From Caryophanales bacterium (lineage in GTDB: Bacteria; Bacillota; Bacilli; Bacillales; Amphibacillaceae), in NCBI GenBank assembly GCA_029257405.1, contig JARIBO010000029.1, positions 1 to 64,000 of the forward strand: 64,000 nt of DNA, given 5' to 3'. This document shows, piece after piece, positions 47,361-59,538 of this stretch. The translations under genes were made by a program, and so were the position numbers. The notes under the pieces were generated by a model that saw only the letters and a program-made list of their open reading frames with translations, was not told the origin of the DNA and did not search any database. The stretch's first letter is position 1; every line of letters begins with the position of its first letter.

Positions 47361-48641
47361 TTATTTTTTTGTTGTTCTTTTTTTCATTTCTTTATCGATT
47401 GAATCTAGAAACTCTTCATTTGTTTTTGTTTCTTTAATTCTGCGTAAAAAACGTTCTGTAAATTCTAGTGTGTCTTGCATTGTATTTCTAATTGTCCACA
47501 TTTTTTCTAATTGATTTTCTGATACAAGTAATTCTTCTTTCCTTGTACCTGATTTCATAATATCAATTGCCGGGAATACTCTTCTATTAGCTAAATGACG
47601 ATCTAAATGAAGTTCCATATTACCCGTACCTTTAAACTCTTCATAAATCACATCATCCATACGTGAACCTGTATCGACTAAAGCTGTAGCAAGGATTGTA
47701 AAACTTCCGCCTTCTTCAATATTTCTAGCTGCACCAAAGAAACGTTTAGGTCTATGGAATGCTGCTGGATCAATTCCTCCCGAAAGCGTTCGACCACTTG
47801 GTGGAATTGCTAAATTATACGCACGGGTTAACCTCGTAATACTATCCATTAAAACAATGACATCTTGCTTATGTTCGACTAGTCGCATCGCTCTTTCTAA
47901 GACAAGTTCAGATATTTTTATATGGCTTTCTGGAACTTCATCAAATGTTGAACTAACTACATCAACATCAGGATGAACTGATCTTTCGATATCAGTTACT
48001 TCTTCAGGACGCTCATCAACTAACAAAATAATTAGTTTCGCACTTGGATGGTTTTTACTGACACTATTTGCAATTTCTTTAAGTAGCATCGTTTTTCCTG
48101 CTTTAGGTGCCGCGACAATTAAGCCACGTTGACCAAAGCCAACCGGAGCCATTAAATCAATAATTCGTGTTGATAAATTGCCATTTCCTTGTTCTAGTTT
48201 CATAAAACGATCTGGATAAAGGGCTGTTAAACCTGGAAAATGGATACGTTCTTTTGCTGATTCAGGATCGTCATCATTTACAGCATCAACATGTAATAAA
48301 CCATAATAACGTTCATTTTCTTTTGGTGGTCTTACTTTTCCAGACACTTTATCACCATTGCGTAAATCAAATCGTCTAATTTGCGATGCTGATATATAAA
48401 TATCTTCTGCACTTGCTGAATAATTAATTGGTCTTAAAAAACCAAATCCTTCTGAAGAAATAATTTCTAATACACCATTCATGAATAAGAAACCATCTTT
48501 TTCTGCTTGTGCTTTTAGAATTGCAAAAATCAATTCTTTTTTTGTTAACTTAGCATAATATGAGACTTTATACTCTTTAGCAAGTGTATATATGTCTTTT
48601 AAAGTTAACGCCTCTAAACTAGAGATTGTTAGAGTTGCCAT
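47361..48641 (-). CDS. rho: Transcription termination factor Rho
   Basis: Hexameric RNA-dependent ATPase that ends transcription. The 426-aa protein has the N-terminal helical domain, the OSB-fold RNA-binding domain (GVLEIISSEGFGFLRP), Walker A APKAGKTMLLKE, Walker B VIVLMDSITRL and Q-loop PPSGRTLSGG. No long insertion as in actinobacteria. It lies between glpX and rpmE2 in the conserved order. Confidence 0.97.
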   Translation of the reverse strand: MATLTISSLEALTLKDIYTLAKEYKVSYYAKLTKKELIFAILKAQAEKDGFLFMNGVLEIISSEGFGFLRPINYSASAEDIYISASQIRRFDLRNGDKVSGKVRPPKENERYYGLLHVDAVNDDDPESAKERIHFPGLTALYPDRFMKLEQGNGNLSTRIIDLMAPVGFGQRGLIVAAPKAGKTMLLKEIANSVSKNHPSAKLIILLVDERPEEVTDIERSVHPDVDVVSSTFDEVPESHIKISELVLERAMRLVEHKQDVIVLMDSITRLTRAYNLAIPPSGRTLSGGIDPAAFHRPKRFFGAARNIEEGGSFTILATALVDTGSRMDDVIYEEFKGTGNMELHLDRHLANRRVFPAIDIMKSGTRKEELLVSENQLEKMWTIRNTMQDTLEFTERFLRRIKETKTNEEFLDSIDKEMKKRTTKK

Positions 48642-48769
48642 TTAAATATCACTTCTCTTCTTTTATTATTGATTCTTAAATGAATTACATAAATCCGTCT
48701 TATGAAATTCTTTGATTAGTACAATTATTTGAGGAATTTTATTGAGGTATATAAGTTATCACTAAAATG

Positions 48770-48799
48770 AGCTAAAAATCACTAAAGTGATTTTTAGCT
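48770..48799 (-). terminator. Hairpin directly after glpX
   Basis: AGCTAAAAATCACT pairs with AGTGATTTTTAGCT. It directly follows the glpX stop. On the minus strand only CATTTT follows, so termination efficiency is uncertain. Confidence 0.6.
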
Positions 48800-48800
48800 T

Positions 48801-49772
48801 TTATTCCATATCCATTACTAAATTAGGTTTTTTCTTCAAGCTATGTGAGCCATCAACAAAGCGAATTGTTCCACTTTTTGCACGTAAAACGATTGATTGT
48901 GTTGTCGCTCTTTCACCTTTAAATTGAACACCTTTTAATAATTCTCCGTCTGTAACACCTGTCGCTGCAAAAATTGCGTCGTCGCCTTTACAAAAATCAT
49001 CCATATAATAGACACGATCAAGATCATCAATACCCATTTTTTTACAACGCTCAACTTCAGCATCATTTGAAGGCACTAATTTTCCTTGAATTTCTCCACC
49101 TAAACACTTTAATGCCACTGCTGAAAGTACCGCTTCCGGTGCGCCACCTACACCTAATAAAAGATCGACACCCGTATCATCAAATGCTGTATTAAGAGCT
49201 CCTGCAACATCACCATCTTGGATTAGTTTAATACGTGCACCTGCCGCTCTTACTTCTTCAATTAATGGCTCGTGACGAGGACGATTTAAGATCACAACTA
49301 ATATATCTTCGACTGCTTTATTTTTAGCTTCTGCAACAATTTTAATGTTTTCTGCAACTGAATTATTAATATGAACTTTTCCTGCCGCTTCTTTACCTAC
49401 TGCAATTTTATCCATATACATATCTGGAGCATGAAGTAAATTTCCACCATCTGAAATTGCTACAACTGTAAGAGCATTCCAAGAACCATTCGCAACAATA
49501 TTTGTTCCTTCTAGTGGATCTACTGCTACATCAACGGCTTGTCCTTCTCCTGTTCCTAATTCTTCACCGATATAAAGCATTGGCGCTTCATCCATTTCAC
49601 CTTCACCAATAACTACTTTACCTTTCATTGGAATCGTATCAAAAACAGTGCGCATTGCGCTTGTAGCAGCGTCATCTGCACTATTCTTGTCGCCTTTACC
49701 TACCCAACGCGCTGACGATAAAGCTGCGGCTTCTGTTACACGAACAAGTTCCATTGTTAAACTTCTTTCCAT
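48801..49772 (-). CDS. glpX: Class II fructose-1,6-bisphosphatase
   Basis: Gluconeogenic hydrolysis of fructose 1,6-bisphosphate. The 323-aa protein has metal/phosphate motifs [23 protein letters not shown] and DPLEGTN, and [16 protein letters not shown] 49772 is chosen because AGGAG lies 9 nt upstream; an ATG three codons earlier overlaps that site. It lies between murZ and rho. Confidence 0.94.
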   Translation of the reverse strand: MERSLTMELVRVTEAAALSSARWVGKGDKNSADDAATSAMRTVFDTIPMKGKVVIGEGEMDEAPMLYIGEELGTGEGQAVDVAVDPLEGTNIVANGSWNALTVVAISDGGNLLHAPDMYMDKIAVGKEAAGKVHINNSVAENIKIVAEAKNKAVEDILVVILNRPRHEPLIEEVRAAGARIKLIQDGDVAGALNTAFDDTGVDLLLGVGGAPEAVLSAVALKCLGGEIQGKLVPSNDAEVERCKKMGIDDLDRVYYMDDFCKGDDAIFAATGVTDGELLKGVQFKGERATTQSIVLRAKSGTIRFVDGSHSLKKKPNLVMDME

Positions 49773-49801
49773 TAAATTCATCTCCTAACATGTTTTTGTA
49801 T

Positions 49802-51091
49802 TTATTTATTTTGTAATTGAGTGATTTCTTTTTCAGTCATATCTTCTCGCCATATTTTTGCCCCAAGATCAATTAATTTTTCAGTTATATTTTCATATCC
49901 TCTTTCAATATGTTCAATTCCAAATATTTCTGTTTGACCGTCTGCAATTAATCCCGCAATAACAAGTGCTGCACCAGCTCTTAAATCTGAGGCTTTTACT
50001 TTAGCACCTTCTAATTGAACAGGACCATTAATAATTGCAGAACCACCTTCAACTTTAATTTTAGCATTCATTCTTCTTAGTTCATCGATATGTTTTAAAC
50101 GAGCAGAATAGATCGTATCACTAATTACACCTGTTCCTTCAGCTTTTGTAAGCAAAGTCGTCATAGGTTGTTGAAGATCTGTTGGAAAACCTGGATATAC
50201 AAGTGTTTTGATATCGACACTCGTCAATTTTTTTTGAGGTTTGATTAAGAGTTGGTCATTTTTTTGTTCAATTGTAATTCCCATCTCTCTTAATTTAGCT
50301 AGAAGTGACTCTAAATGTTCAGGTATAACATTATCAATTAAAACTTCTTCTCCCATAGCAGCAGCTGCGATTGCATATGTACCTGCTTCAATTCGATCAG
50401 GAATAATCGTATGCATACACCCTGATAACTCTTCGACACCCTCGATTCTAATTACATCTGTTCCAACCCCATGTATTTTTGCACCCATGTTAGTTAATAA
50501 AGTTGCAACGTCGATAATTTCTGGTTCTTTAGCGGCATTTTCGATAATTGTTTGTCCTTTAGCTTTAACTGCAACAAGCATAATATTAATTGTTGCTCCT
50601 ACGCTTACAACATCTAAATAAATCCGAGCACCGATGAGTTCTTTAGCACGTAAATACATTGCGCCATGTTCATTAGTTACTTCTACTCCTAATGCTTCAA
50701 ACCCTTTAATATGTTGATCGATTGGACGTGGCCCTAAAAAACATCCGCCCGGAAGACCAATTACAGCTTGCTTAAATTTACCTAACATTGCTCCCATAAA
50801 GTAGTAAGATGCTCTTAGTTCTTTTACTTTTCCGTTGGGCAAAGGTATTGATTCCATATTTTTAGGATCGATCGTAATTGAGTCTCCATCTTTTAAAGAT
50901 ACCTCTGCACCAATTTCTTCTAAAATTGAAGCTAGTGTATCGACATCTGAAATATCTGGTAACCCTTCTATTGTTACTGGCGAATCTGCTAAGATTGCTG
51001 CTGGTAATAACGCTACTGCACTGTTCTTTGCTCCATTAATCCTTACCGTACCATTTAATTTATGTCCACCTTCTACTACTATCTTTTGCAT
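49802..51091 (-). CDS. murZ: UDP-N-acetylglucosamine 1-carboxyvinyltransferase
   Basis: First committed step of peptidoglycan precursor synthesis, the fosfomycin target. The 429-aa protein has GAKNSAVAL near residue 20 and the catalytic Cys117 in [11 protein letters not shown], so fosfomycin binding is expected. The name MurZ (second paralogue, MurAB/MurA2) follows its position between tal/fba and glpX, as in B. subtilis and S. aureus. Confidence 0.94.
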   Translation of the reverse strand: MQKIVVEGGHKLNGTVRINGAKNSAVALLPAAILADSPVTIEGLPDISDVDTLASILEEIGAEVSLKDGDSITIDPKNMESIPLPNGKVKELRASYYFMGAMLGKFKQAVIGLPGGCFLGPRPIDQHIKGFEALGVEVTNEHGAMYLRAKELIGARIYLDVVSVGATINIMLVAVKAKGQTIIENAAKEPEIIDVATLLTNMGAKIHGVGTDVIRIEGVEELSGCMHTIIPDRIEAGTYAIAAAAMGEEVLIDNVIPEHLESLLAKLREMGITIEQKNDQLLIKPQKKLTSVDIKTLVYPGFPTDLQQPMTTLLTKAEGTGVISDTIYSARLKHIDELRRMNAKIKVEGGSAIINGPVQLEGAKVKASDLRAGAALVIAGLIADGQTEIFGIEHIERGYENITEKLIDLGAKIWREDMTEKEITQLQNK

Positions 51092-51120
51092 GAAGTAGCC
51101 TCACTTTCTTATGCTAATCA

Positions 51121-51765
51121 TTACTTTTTAGCATTTTTCCAATCAGTTAAAAATTGTTCAATTCCTTGATCTGTTAAAGGATGCTTAACTAATTGTTCTA
51201 AAATATTATAAGGTATCGTCGCTATATGCGCACCATTTAATGCAGCATCTGTGACATGAATTGGGTTACGAATAGAAGCTGCAATAATTTCTGTTTTAAT
51301 TTCATGTTGTTCAAAAATTTCTGAAATAGAATGCACTAACCCCATACCGTCTTGACCAATATCATCTAAACGTCCAATAAATGGCGATACATAAGTTGCG
51401 CCTGCTCTTGCTGCGAGTAATGCTTGATTTGGATTGAATATTAACGTTACATTTGTTTTAATTCCTAAATCAAAAAATACTTTAACTGCTTTCAAACCTT
51501 CAAGTGTCATTGGCACTTTCACTGTAATGTTAGGTGCAATTTTTGCAAGTTCTTTTCCTTCTTCGATCATACCAGGAGCATCTTCTGCAATCACTTCTGC
51601 ACTGACAGAACCTGACACTTCATCTGTTATCTCTTTTAATCTTTCATGAAAAGAAACACCTTCTTTGGCTACTAAACTTGGATTTGTTGTAACGCCTGAA
51701 AGTATTCCAAGTTCATTTGCTGAACGTATATCATCTATATTTGCTGTATCAATAAAAAACTTCAT
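51121..51765 (-). CDS. tal: Transaldolase (TalC/FSA-like)
   Basis: Small transaldolase of the pentose phosphate pathway, 214 aa. It begins [13 protein letters not shown], with [13 protein letters not shown], and the Schiff-base Lys is Lys83 in ITVKVPMT. It matches YwjH/Tal of B. subtilis in length and position. ATG 51765 has AGTAGGG 9 nt upstream; an upstream in-frame start would add 33 residues overlapping the fba terminator. Confidence 0.93.
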   Translation of the reverse strand: MKFFIDTANIDDIRSANELGILSGVTTNPSLVAKEGVSFHERLKEITDEVSGSVSAEVIAEDAPGMIEEGKELAKIAPNITVKVPMTLEGLKAVKVFFDLGIKTNVTLIFNPNQALLAARAGATYVSPFIGRLDDIGQDGMGLVHSISEIFEQHEIKTEIIAASIRNPIHVTDAALNGAHIATIPYNILEQLVKHPLTDQGIEQFLTDWKNAKK

Positions 51766-51802
51766 GTTAGAATCCCTACTTTCTTTTAAATTTAATTTTT
51801 CG

Positions 51803-51840
51803 TAAAAAAAACGTAAGGTCGAGCATATGCCTCCCTTACG
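51803..51840 (-). terminator. Terminator after fba
   Basis: CGTAAGG (51834-51840 read on minus) pairs with CCTTACG (51812-51818) around a loop that contains its own small dyad, then T8. It overlaps the fba stop and separates fba from tal. Confidence 0.85.
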
Positions 51841-52699
51841 CTTTTTCGGATGAACCAAATTCACGCATTTTGCTTATTACAGCTTGTTTAATTGCGTCAC
51901 GTCCAGGCCCCATATATTTGCGTGGATCATACATATCTGGATTATCAGCTAAAACTTCTCTTACTTTTTTAGCTTGAACTATTTGATTTTCTGTATTTAC
52001 ATTTATTTTAGCTGTTCCTAAAGAAATAGCTCTTTGAATATCATCTTTTGGAATACCTGTTCCACCATGTAAAACAAGCGGTACATTCGTTAAGTTAAAT
52101 ACCTCTTCCATACGTTCAAAACCTAAGTTAGGTTTTCCTTTATAAGGACCATGAACTGAACCTAGTGCAGGAGCGAAACAATCTACGTTCGTTTCATTAA
52201 TCAGACGTTCACATTCATGCGGAATAGCATACATAGCATCTGCATCGTCAACAACTAAATCGTCCTCTTCTCCCCCAATACGTCCAAGTTCTGCTTCAAC
52301 TGACACATTATGAATATGTGCAAGCTCTACTACTTTTTTGGTAATTGCAATGTTCTCTTCTAATGGTAAGTGTGATCCATCAATCATTACTGAAGGAAAA
52401 CCTGCATGAATCGCTTGCGCACATGCTTCAAAGCTTGAACCATGATCTAAATGAATCGCAACTGGTACGGTTGTTTTATTTTCTTCCATTAATGCTTTAA
52501 CAATTGCTACAACAACTGAAAAACCGCCCATATAACGACCCGCACCTTCAGAAACACCTAAAATCACAGGTGACTTTTCTTCTTCAGCTGCTTCTAAAAT
52601 TGCTTGTGCATATTCTAGATTATTTAAATTAAATTGGCCTACTGCATAGCCATTATCTTTAGCAGTATTTAACATTTCTTTCATAGAAACTAAAGGCAT
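51836..52699 (-). CDS. fba: Class II fructose-bisphosphate aldolase
   Basis: Zn-dependent glycolytic aldolase. The 287-aa protein has [10 protein letters not shown] at the start, the Zn ligand motif [21 protein letters not shown], and [14 protein letters not shown] near the C-terminus. It lies between the spo0F-like gene and tal, as fbaA does in B. subtilis. Confidence 0.96.
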   Translation of the reverse strand: MPLVSMKEMLNTAKDNGYAVGQFNLNNLEYAQAILEAAEEEKSPVILGVSEGAGRYMGGFSVVVAIVKALMEENKTTVPVAIHLDHGSSFEACAQAIHAGFPSVMIDGSHLPLEENIAITKKVVELAHIHNVSVEAELGRIGGEEDDLVVDDADAMYAIPHECERLINETNVDCFAPALGSVHGPYKGKPNLGFERMEEVFNLTNVPLVLHGGTGIPKDDIQRAISLGTAKINVNTENQIVQAKKVREVLADNPDMYDPRKYMGPGRDAIKQAVISKMREFGSSEKA

Positions 52700-52752
52700 C
52701 TAATATTGCTCCTATCATTAATTTATTATTTTATTGTTTTTAATTAGGATGA

Positions 52753-52781
52753 ATTACATCTTTACCATATTAACGAGTCAA
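52753..52781 (-). promoter_or_regulatory. fba promoter
   Basis: On the minus strand: TTGACT (52776-52781), 17-nt spacer, TGTAAT (52753-52758), giving a leader of about 45-50 nt before fba. The -35 box lies in a small CGAGT-CAA-ACTCG dyad. Confidence 0.65.
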
Positions 52782-52912
52782 ACTCGTAGTATTTAATATT
52801 CTACTTTAATTACGCCAAGTAATTATGTATTAAATATTCATTAACTTATTTAAGGATACCAAGTACAAGCGAGTCATGCAATATATAATTGAATTATCAT
52901 TTCAATTTAAAA

Positions 52913-53272
52913 TTACTGAATAACTGATTTAACAGAATCCGTTAAATCTTGTACTTTAAAGGGTTTATTTAAAACAGATTTAACAGCTGGAAACCTATTA
53001 GTTCTTTGTTCTGTCGCTTCAAGAATACTCCCCATCATGACAATGGGTGTGTTAATTTCATTTTCTTCTAACCAATTAATTAATTGAATACCATTAATCA
53101 CGGGTAATTCATGATTTAATACGAGTATATCGAATTCATTATCATAAATAGTTTCTAATGCTTCTTTACCACTTTTGGCTGTTTTAACATTATAACCTTG
53201 TTGTGTAAAGATAGCCCCGAGCAAATGCCTCATTTGCGTTTGCTCATCGGCAACCAATATATTGTATTTCAT
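52913..53272 (-). CDS. Degenerate Spo0F-like receiver protein
   Basis: Single receiver domain of 119 aa with no output domain, at the position of spo0F between pyrG and fba. It keeps the acidic pair Asp9-Glu10 (ILVADE) and the conserved Lys103 (LNKPF). The phosphoacceptor Asp is Asn53 (ILVLNHELP), and the conserved Thr/Ser is Gly81 (VMMGS). It therefore cannot be phosphorylated in the usual way and is inferred to be a pseudo-receiver or a relic with another role. The reading frame is intact. Confidence 0.88.
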   Translation of the reverse strand: MKYNILVADEQTQMRHLLGAIFTQQGYNVKTAKSGKEALETIYDNEFDILVLNHELPVINGIQLINWLEENEINTPIVMMGSILEATEQRTNRFPAVKSVLNKPFKVQDLTDSVKSVIQ

Positions 53273-53304
53273 TTTTCACCTGCTTTTTTTAGATGAAACA
53301 TATT

Positions 53305-54930
<1,626 letters not shown>

Positions 54931-54954
54931 TTAATTAAATTGAAATTAAAATAA

Positions 54955-55048
54955 TAAATGCGTTTCCCGATATCAGGGGAAACGCATTTATAACCGAAAC
55001 ATTTTATAGCCCAATAAAAATTCTACTCATAAGCAGGCTAATTGTCAA
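54955..55048 (-). promoter_or_regulatory. pyrG promoter and CTP-sensing attenuator leader
   Basis: On the minus strand: TTGACA (55043-55048), 17-nt spacer, TAGAAT (55020-55025). Transcription is predicted to start at GGGCT (from 55012), 7 nt after the -10 box. A terminator follows: TAAATGCGTTTCCC (90-77 of the 549xx block) pairs with GGGAAACGCATTTA (54968-54955), then a T-rich run. This matches the B. subtilis pyrG mechanism, where low CTP causes extra G residues to be added at the 5' end, and these pair with the CCC-containing strand to prevent termination. Confidence 0.83.
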
Positions 55049-55088
55049 GGTAGTTGTCTAATTAATAGCTCTTTAAAATAAACAACTT

Positions 55089-55505
55089 TTATTCAATTTC
55101 TTCTTCGTCGTAGTCTTCTTTATCTTCATCTTTTTCTGTTACTTCATCTTCTAAACCTAACTCTTTGTACTCTTCATCTTCTGTAAATAATAATTCATCC
55201 TCTTCAAGGATGCGTTTTTTTGATTCTGTTATTTGCTTTTCGCTCGTTTGACTAATTGGGTACCAGCGTTTTAACCCCCAATTATTAGATCCTAATGCAA
55301 CAAATCTACCGTCAATGTTTAAATCTGTGTAAAACTGACCGATTTTATCTTCTTTAGCTGATTCTGACAAACCTTTAATTTCAGATACGCGATTAAACAT
55401 CTTTAAAAAATTAACTTCTTTCTTCTCTTCATCTAGTAATAAATAAGAAATATCGACTAATGACATTTTTTCAATTTCAAGTTCACTAAGTTTTTTTAGG
55501 TTCAT
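55089..55505 (-). CDS. rpoE: RNA polymerase delta subunit
   Basis: Small Gram-positive RNA polymerase subunit that promotes recycling and specificity. The 138-aa protein has a folded N-domain (MSLVDISYLLLDEE, GRFVALGSNNWGLKRWYP) and a highly acidic disordered tail from about residue 98. ATG 55505 is chosen because GAGGAG lies 8 nt upstream. It directly precedes pyrG. Confidence 0.95.
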   Translation of the reverse strand: MNLKKLSELEIEKMSLVDISYLLLDEEKKEVNFLKMFNRVSEIKGLSESAKEDKIGQFYTDLNIDGRFVALGSNNWGLKRWYPISQTSEKQITESKKRILEEDELLFTEDEEYKELGLEDEVTEKDEDKEDYDEEEIE

Positions 55506-55692
55506 TTCCATCACTCCTCAATTGTTAATTTTATAATCGTAAAGACTCGATTTATAATTTTTATGCTTCTTACTAATTAAACGAAAAATTACTCCTAATA
55601 AACTCAAGTTCTTTATTTTTATATTTTTTGAAGTATAACCGATTAATACTAGGACTGCAAGTAGTTCAATTAGTACTTAATATTATTTTTTC

Positions 55693-55735
55693 AAAAATAA
55701 ATATAACAAGCATCATTCTGCCTGTTATATTTATG
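55693..55735 (-). terminator. Terminator after fadR
   Basis: ATAAATATAACAGGCA pairs with TGCTTGTTATATTTAT on the minus strand around 6 nt, followed by TTTT. It touches the fadR stop. Confidence 0.85.
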
Positions 55736-56350
55736 TTAATCATTATTTAACGAGCACTTTAAAAAATCAATTTGATATTTTATATAGTTTTCTAAAGTAA
55801 ATTGTTTACGTAAAATCCAACGTCTAAACCCCCACATTTGTCCTTGGACAAATATATTATTTGCTAGTAGTTCAGCTCGTTGTTTATCAAATCCTTCTGG
55901 CATAGATAAAAGTAAGGCATCTTTTAAAAACTTTACCATCTGTCTTTCTTTATCTAATATAACTTCTCTTAAGTGAGGAGCTAATGACTTAACTTCTTGG
56001 TATAAAATAACTACCTCTTCTTCCATATCGTCAATTAACCGGTAATATGAATCTATTGCCATGTATACATTTTCTAAAGAAGGTTCTTTTAGTTCAATTG
56101 CAGTTTCCAAATGATTATAAACTCGGTCATTTATTGCTTCATAGACAAGAAATAATACATCTTCTTTTGTCCGAACATATTCGTATAACGTACCGATACT
56201 AAATCCTGACTCTTTTGCAATTTCTCTTGTTGTTGTCCGGTGGAATCCTTTTTCTTGAAATAATACAATGGCACTTTGAATAATTTGTTTACGACGTCTT
56301 TCTATTAATTCAGTATCTTTCACAGATGATTTAATTGTTTGAAATGCCAT
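55736..56350 (-). CDS. fadR: TetR-family regulator, FadR-like
   Basis: Probable acyl-CoA-responsive repressor of beta-oxidation genes. The 204-aa protein has the TetR helix-turn-helix (TTREIAKESGFSIGTLYEYVRTKEDVL) at about residues 34-60 and a ligand-binding C-domain. It is the last gene of the fatty-acid cluster it is predicted to control; two operators of the FadR type lie in the region. ATG 56350 has AAGGAGG 6 nt upstream. An earlier in-frame start would overlap the acyl-CoA dehydrogenase gene and is not supported. Confidence 0.87.
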   Translation of the reverse strand: MAFQTIKSSVKDTELIERRRKQIIQSAIVLFQEKGFHRTTTREIAKESGFSIGTLYEYVRTKEDVLFLVYEAINDRVYNHLETAIELKEPSLENVYMAIDSYYRLIDDMEEEVVILYQEVKSLAPHLREVILDKERQMVKFLKDALLLSMPEGFDKQRAELLANNIFVQGQMWGFRRWILRKQFTLENYIKYQIDFLKCSLNND

Positions 56351-56372
56351 AAACAACCTCCTTAACTTTTCC

Positions 56373-57512
56373 TTATTCCGTAACCATTCGACCAATAACA
56401 AGACGCTGAATTTCATTTGTTCCTTCATAAATTTGTGTGATTTTAGCGTCTCTCATATAACGCTCGACTGGGTAATCTTTTGTATAACCATAACCCCCAA
56501 AAACTTGAACCGCTTCGACAGTCGCACGCATAGCTGCATCTCCTGCATATAACTTCGCCATTGCTGAAGCTTTACTATAATCAAGCCCCGCGCCTTCACG
56601 CCAAGCAGCTTGATAAGTAAGTAAGCGTGCAGCTTCTATTTCAGTTGCCATATCTGCAAGCTTGAATGAAATACCTTGATTATGAGCAATTGGCTTACCA
56701 AATTGTTCACGTTCTTTTGCATAGTTTGCAGCTGCGTCTAAGGCACCTTGACCAATACCTACAGCCTGAGCAGCAATTCCACTTCTACCACCATCAAGTG
56801 TCGTCATTGCAACTTTAAATCCTTCGCCTTCTTTACCTAAGAGATTTTCTTTTGGTACGCGACAGTTTTCAAAAATTAATTCAGTTGTTGGAGATGAACG
56901 GATTCCAAGCTTCTTCTCTTTTTTACCATAAGTAAATCCTTCTGTTCCACCTTCAACGATAAATGCAGAAATGCCGCGGTGTTTTGCATCGGCATCGGTT
57001 TTTGCAAACACAACATAAATATCAGCTACTCCACCATTTGTTATCCAGACTTTACTACCATTTAATATGTAATCGTCACCGTCTTCTTTTGCAGTCATCC
57101 TCATTGAAGCTACATCACTTCCTGCTCCTGGTTCTGATAATGCATAAGCCCCAATTGCTGATCCTTCTGCTAATCGACGTAAAAATGTTTGTTTTTGTTC
57201 TTCATTACCGTATTTAAAAATTGGCCAACCTGCAAGTGACACGTGAGCTGATAACGTAACGCCAACAGACGCACAAACGCGTGATAATTCTTCTACAGCA
57301 ATAACATAACTTAAATAATCTGAACCAATCCCGCCGTACTCTTCTGGCCAAGGAATACCCGTGAGTCCTAACGCTGCCATTTTATCAAAAATTTCACGAT
57401 CAAAACGTTCTTCTTCATCTCTTTCGGCCGCTGTTGGCTCTACTTCTTTTTCGGCGAAATCTCGGACCATTTTACGTAACATTTTTTGTTCTTCTGTTAA
57501 TTCAAAATTCAT
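56373..57512 (-). CDS. acdA: Acyl-CoA dehydrogenase (AcdA-like)
   Basis: FAD enzyme for the first step of beta-oxidation, passing electrons to ETF. The 379-aa protein has [15 protein letters not shown] at the start, the FAD loop [15 protein letters not shown], and the catalytic Glu in [16 protein letters not shown]. It is similar throughout to the neighbouring dehydrogenase, a likely old duplication with different chain-length preference. Symbol by analogy with B. subtilis acdA next to rpoE. Confidence 0.92.
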   Translation of the reverse strand: MNFELTEEQKMLRKMVRDFAEKEVEPTAAERDEEERFDREIFDKMAALGLTGIPWPEEYGGIGSDYLSYVIAVEELSRVCASVGVTLSAHVSLAGWPIFKYGNEEQKQTFLRRLAEGSAIGAYALSEPGAGSDVASMRMTAKEDGDDYILNGSKVWITNGGVADIYVVFAKTDADAKHRGISAFIVEGGTEGFTYGKKEKKLGIRSSPTTELIFENCRVPKENLLGKEGEGFKVAMTTLDGGRSGIAAQAVGIGQGALDAAANYAKEREQFGKPIAHNQGISFKLADMATEIEAARLLTYQAAWREGAGLDYSKASAMAKLYAGDAAMRATVEAVQVFGGYGYTKDYPVERYMRDAKITQIYEGTNEIQRLVIGRMVTE

Positions 57513-57524
57513 TATAAATTCCTC

Positions 57525-58652
57525 CTATTTTAATATTTCTTTTGAAATGACGATACGTTGTATTTCATTCGTTCCTTCATAGATTTCAGTCACTTTTGCG
57601 TCGCGGAAAAATCGCTCAACAGGATAATCTTCAGTGTAACCATAACCGCCTAACACTTGAACAGCTTCAATTGTTACTTTCATAGCTACTTTGGATGCAT
57701 ACATTTTTGCCATTGAAACTTCTTTTCGGCACTCGACACCACGTTCTATTAAATTCGCTGCTTGATAAGTCAGCAAACGAGCCGCTTCTACTTCAGTAGC
57801 CATATCTGCTAATTTAAATGAAATACCTTGGTGATGCGAGATTGGTTTACCGAATTGCTCTCTTTCTTTCGCATAACTAATTGCGTAATTTAATGCCCCT
57901 TCAGCAATTCCTATAGCTTGAGCTGCAATTCCGATTCGTCCTACATTTAAATTAGCCATTGCAATTTTAAATCCGTCGCCTTTTGCTCCAAGCAGTTGTT
58001 CAACTGGCACATGACAGTTTTCAAAAAACAACTCGACCGTGCTTGTTCCTCTTAAACCCATCTTATTTTCATTCTTCCCAATCTTTAAACCCGGAGAATC
58101 TTTTTCTACTATAAAAGCACTTATTTCATCAGGCGCAGTTTTAGCAAATGTTATAAATGTATTAGCTTCATTTCCATTCGTAATAAAAACTTTTGATCCA
58201 TTTAAAATATAGTGATTATCTTTTAAAACAGCCGTTGTTTTTAAACTCGCTGCGTCAGATCCTGCACTAGGCTCAGTTAAAGCAAAAGCACCTAAGTATT
58301 CGCCTGTTGTTAGTTTAGGGACGTATTTTTTAATTTGTTCTTTAGTACCAAAGTCAACAATTGGCTTTGTTCCTACTGACGTGTGAACTGATAAAATAAC
58401 GCCTAAAGTTGCACTTTCTTTTGACAATTCATGAATAGCGAGAACGTAAGATGTAAAATCCATTCCCCCACCTGATAAATCTGATGAAATCGGTATACCC
58501 ATTAAACCTAATTTCCCCATTTTTTCAATTAATTCCTTTGGAAACTCATGTGTCTCTTCCATCACTTTAACAGCAGGCTTAACTTCTTTTTCAATAAATT
58601 TTCTAATTGTATCTCTTAACATCAATTGTTCTTCAGTTAACATCAATTTCAT
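57525..58652 (-). CDS. Acyl-CoA dehydrogenase (MmgC-like)
   Basis: Second acyl-CoA dehydrogenase of the cluster, 375 aa, with FALTEPSAGSDAASL and the catalytic Glu in [16 protein letters not shown]. It is 12 nt upstream of its paralogue. Short- or medium-chain preference is likely, but this cannot be fixed from sequence. The order thiolase, hydroxyacyl-CoA dehydrogenase, acyl-CoA dehydrogenase mirrors the mmgABC operon of B. subtilis. Confidence 0.92.
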   Translation of the reverse strand: MKLMLTEEQLMLRDTIRKFIEKEVKPAVKVMEETHEFPKELIEKMGKLGLMGIPISSDLSGGGMDFTSYVLAIHELSKESATLGVILSVHTSVGTKPIVDFGTKEQIKKYVPKLTTGEYLGAFALTEPSAGSDAASLKTTAVLKDNHYILNGSKVFITNGNEANTFITFAKTAPDEISAFIVEKDSPGLKIGKNENKMGLRGTSTVELFFENCHVPVEQLLGAKGDGFKIAMANLNVGRIGIAAQAIGIAEGALNYAISYAKEREQFGKPISHHQGISFKLADMATEVEAARLLTYQAANLIERGVECRKEVSMAKMYASKVAMKVTIEAVQVLGGYGYTEDYPVERFFRDAKVTEIYEGTNEIQRIVISKEILK

Positions 58653-58673
58653 ATATCCACCTTTAACCTACTT

Positions 58674-59522
58674 TTAATTATAATCGTAGAATCCTTTGCC
58701 TGTTTTCTTACCATACCAACCCGCTTGTACATATTGTTTGAGCAAAGGACAAGGACGATATTTACTATCACCTAAGCCTTCATGTAGCACTTCCATAATT
58801 GAAAGACACGTATCTAAGCCGATGAAATCTGCTAATTCAAGTGGTCCCATTGGATGATTCATACCTAGTTTCATCACTGTATCAACATCTTCAATTGATG
58901 AAACACCTTCGTAAACTGCGTACACTGCTTCGTTAATTAATGGCATAAGTACTCGGTTTGCTACAAAACCAGGAAAGTCATTTGCCTCTACTGAAGTCTT
59001 AGATAATTTGTCACTTAATCCTTTAATTACCTCATATGTTGCATCACTTGTTTGCAAACCACGAATAATTTCAACGAGTTTCATAACAGGTACCGGATTC
59101 ATAAAGTGCATGCCGATTACTTGGTCAGGACGTTTCGTTCCAGCAGCAAGTTCGGTAATTGAAATTGATGATGTATTTGAGGCAAAAATTGCACTCGCTT
59201 TAGCTATTTCATCTAACGCTTTAAACAATGTTTTTTTAACATTCACATCTTCTATAATTGCTTCAATAATAAAATCACAATCCGAAGCAGATTCAAGATT
59301 TGTTGATAACTTTAAATTGTTTAATGTTGAAGTTTTTTCTGCTTCTGTCAGACGTTCTTTTAAAACAGAGCGTGTCAAATGTTTTTCTATATTTATTTTT
59401 GCTTTTTCTAAAGATTCCTCACTTATATCATTTAAAACCACTTCATAATTTGCTTGAGCAAAGACTTGTGCAATACCTGAGCCCATTTGTCCTGCTCCAA
59501 TTACCATTATTTTCTTTACCAT
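58674..59522 (-). CDS. hbd: 3-hydroxybutyryl-CoA dehydrogenase
   Basis: NAD-dependent oxidation of 3-hydroxyacyl-CoA. The 282-aa protein has the Rossmann motif [11 protein letters not shown] at residues 8-18 and the catalytic pair in [18 protein letters not shown] 59522 has GGAGGA 8 nt upstream; an earlier in-frame start would overlap the thiolase gene. Also named mmgB in B. subtilis. Confidence 0.93.
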   Translation of the reverse strand: MVKKIMVIGAGQMGSGIAQVFAQANYEVVLNDISEESLEKAKINIEKHLTRSVLKERLTEAEKTSTLNNLKLSTNLESASDCDFIIEAIIEDVNVKKTLFKALDEIAKASAIFASNTSSISITELAAGTKRPDQVIGMHFMNPVPVMKLVEIIRGLQTSDATYEVIKGLSDKLSKTSVEANDFPGFVANRVLMPLINEAVYAVYEGVSSIEDVDTVMKLGMNHPMGPLELADFIGLDTCLSIMEVLHEGLGDSKYRPCPLLKQYVQAGWYGKKTGKGFYDYN

Positions 59523-59538
59523 TACGGGAATCCTCCTT

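Noticed and set aside
59008..59448. 146-codon frame antisense to hbd
   Set aside because: It is a shadow frame within a well-conserved dehydrogenase gene.
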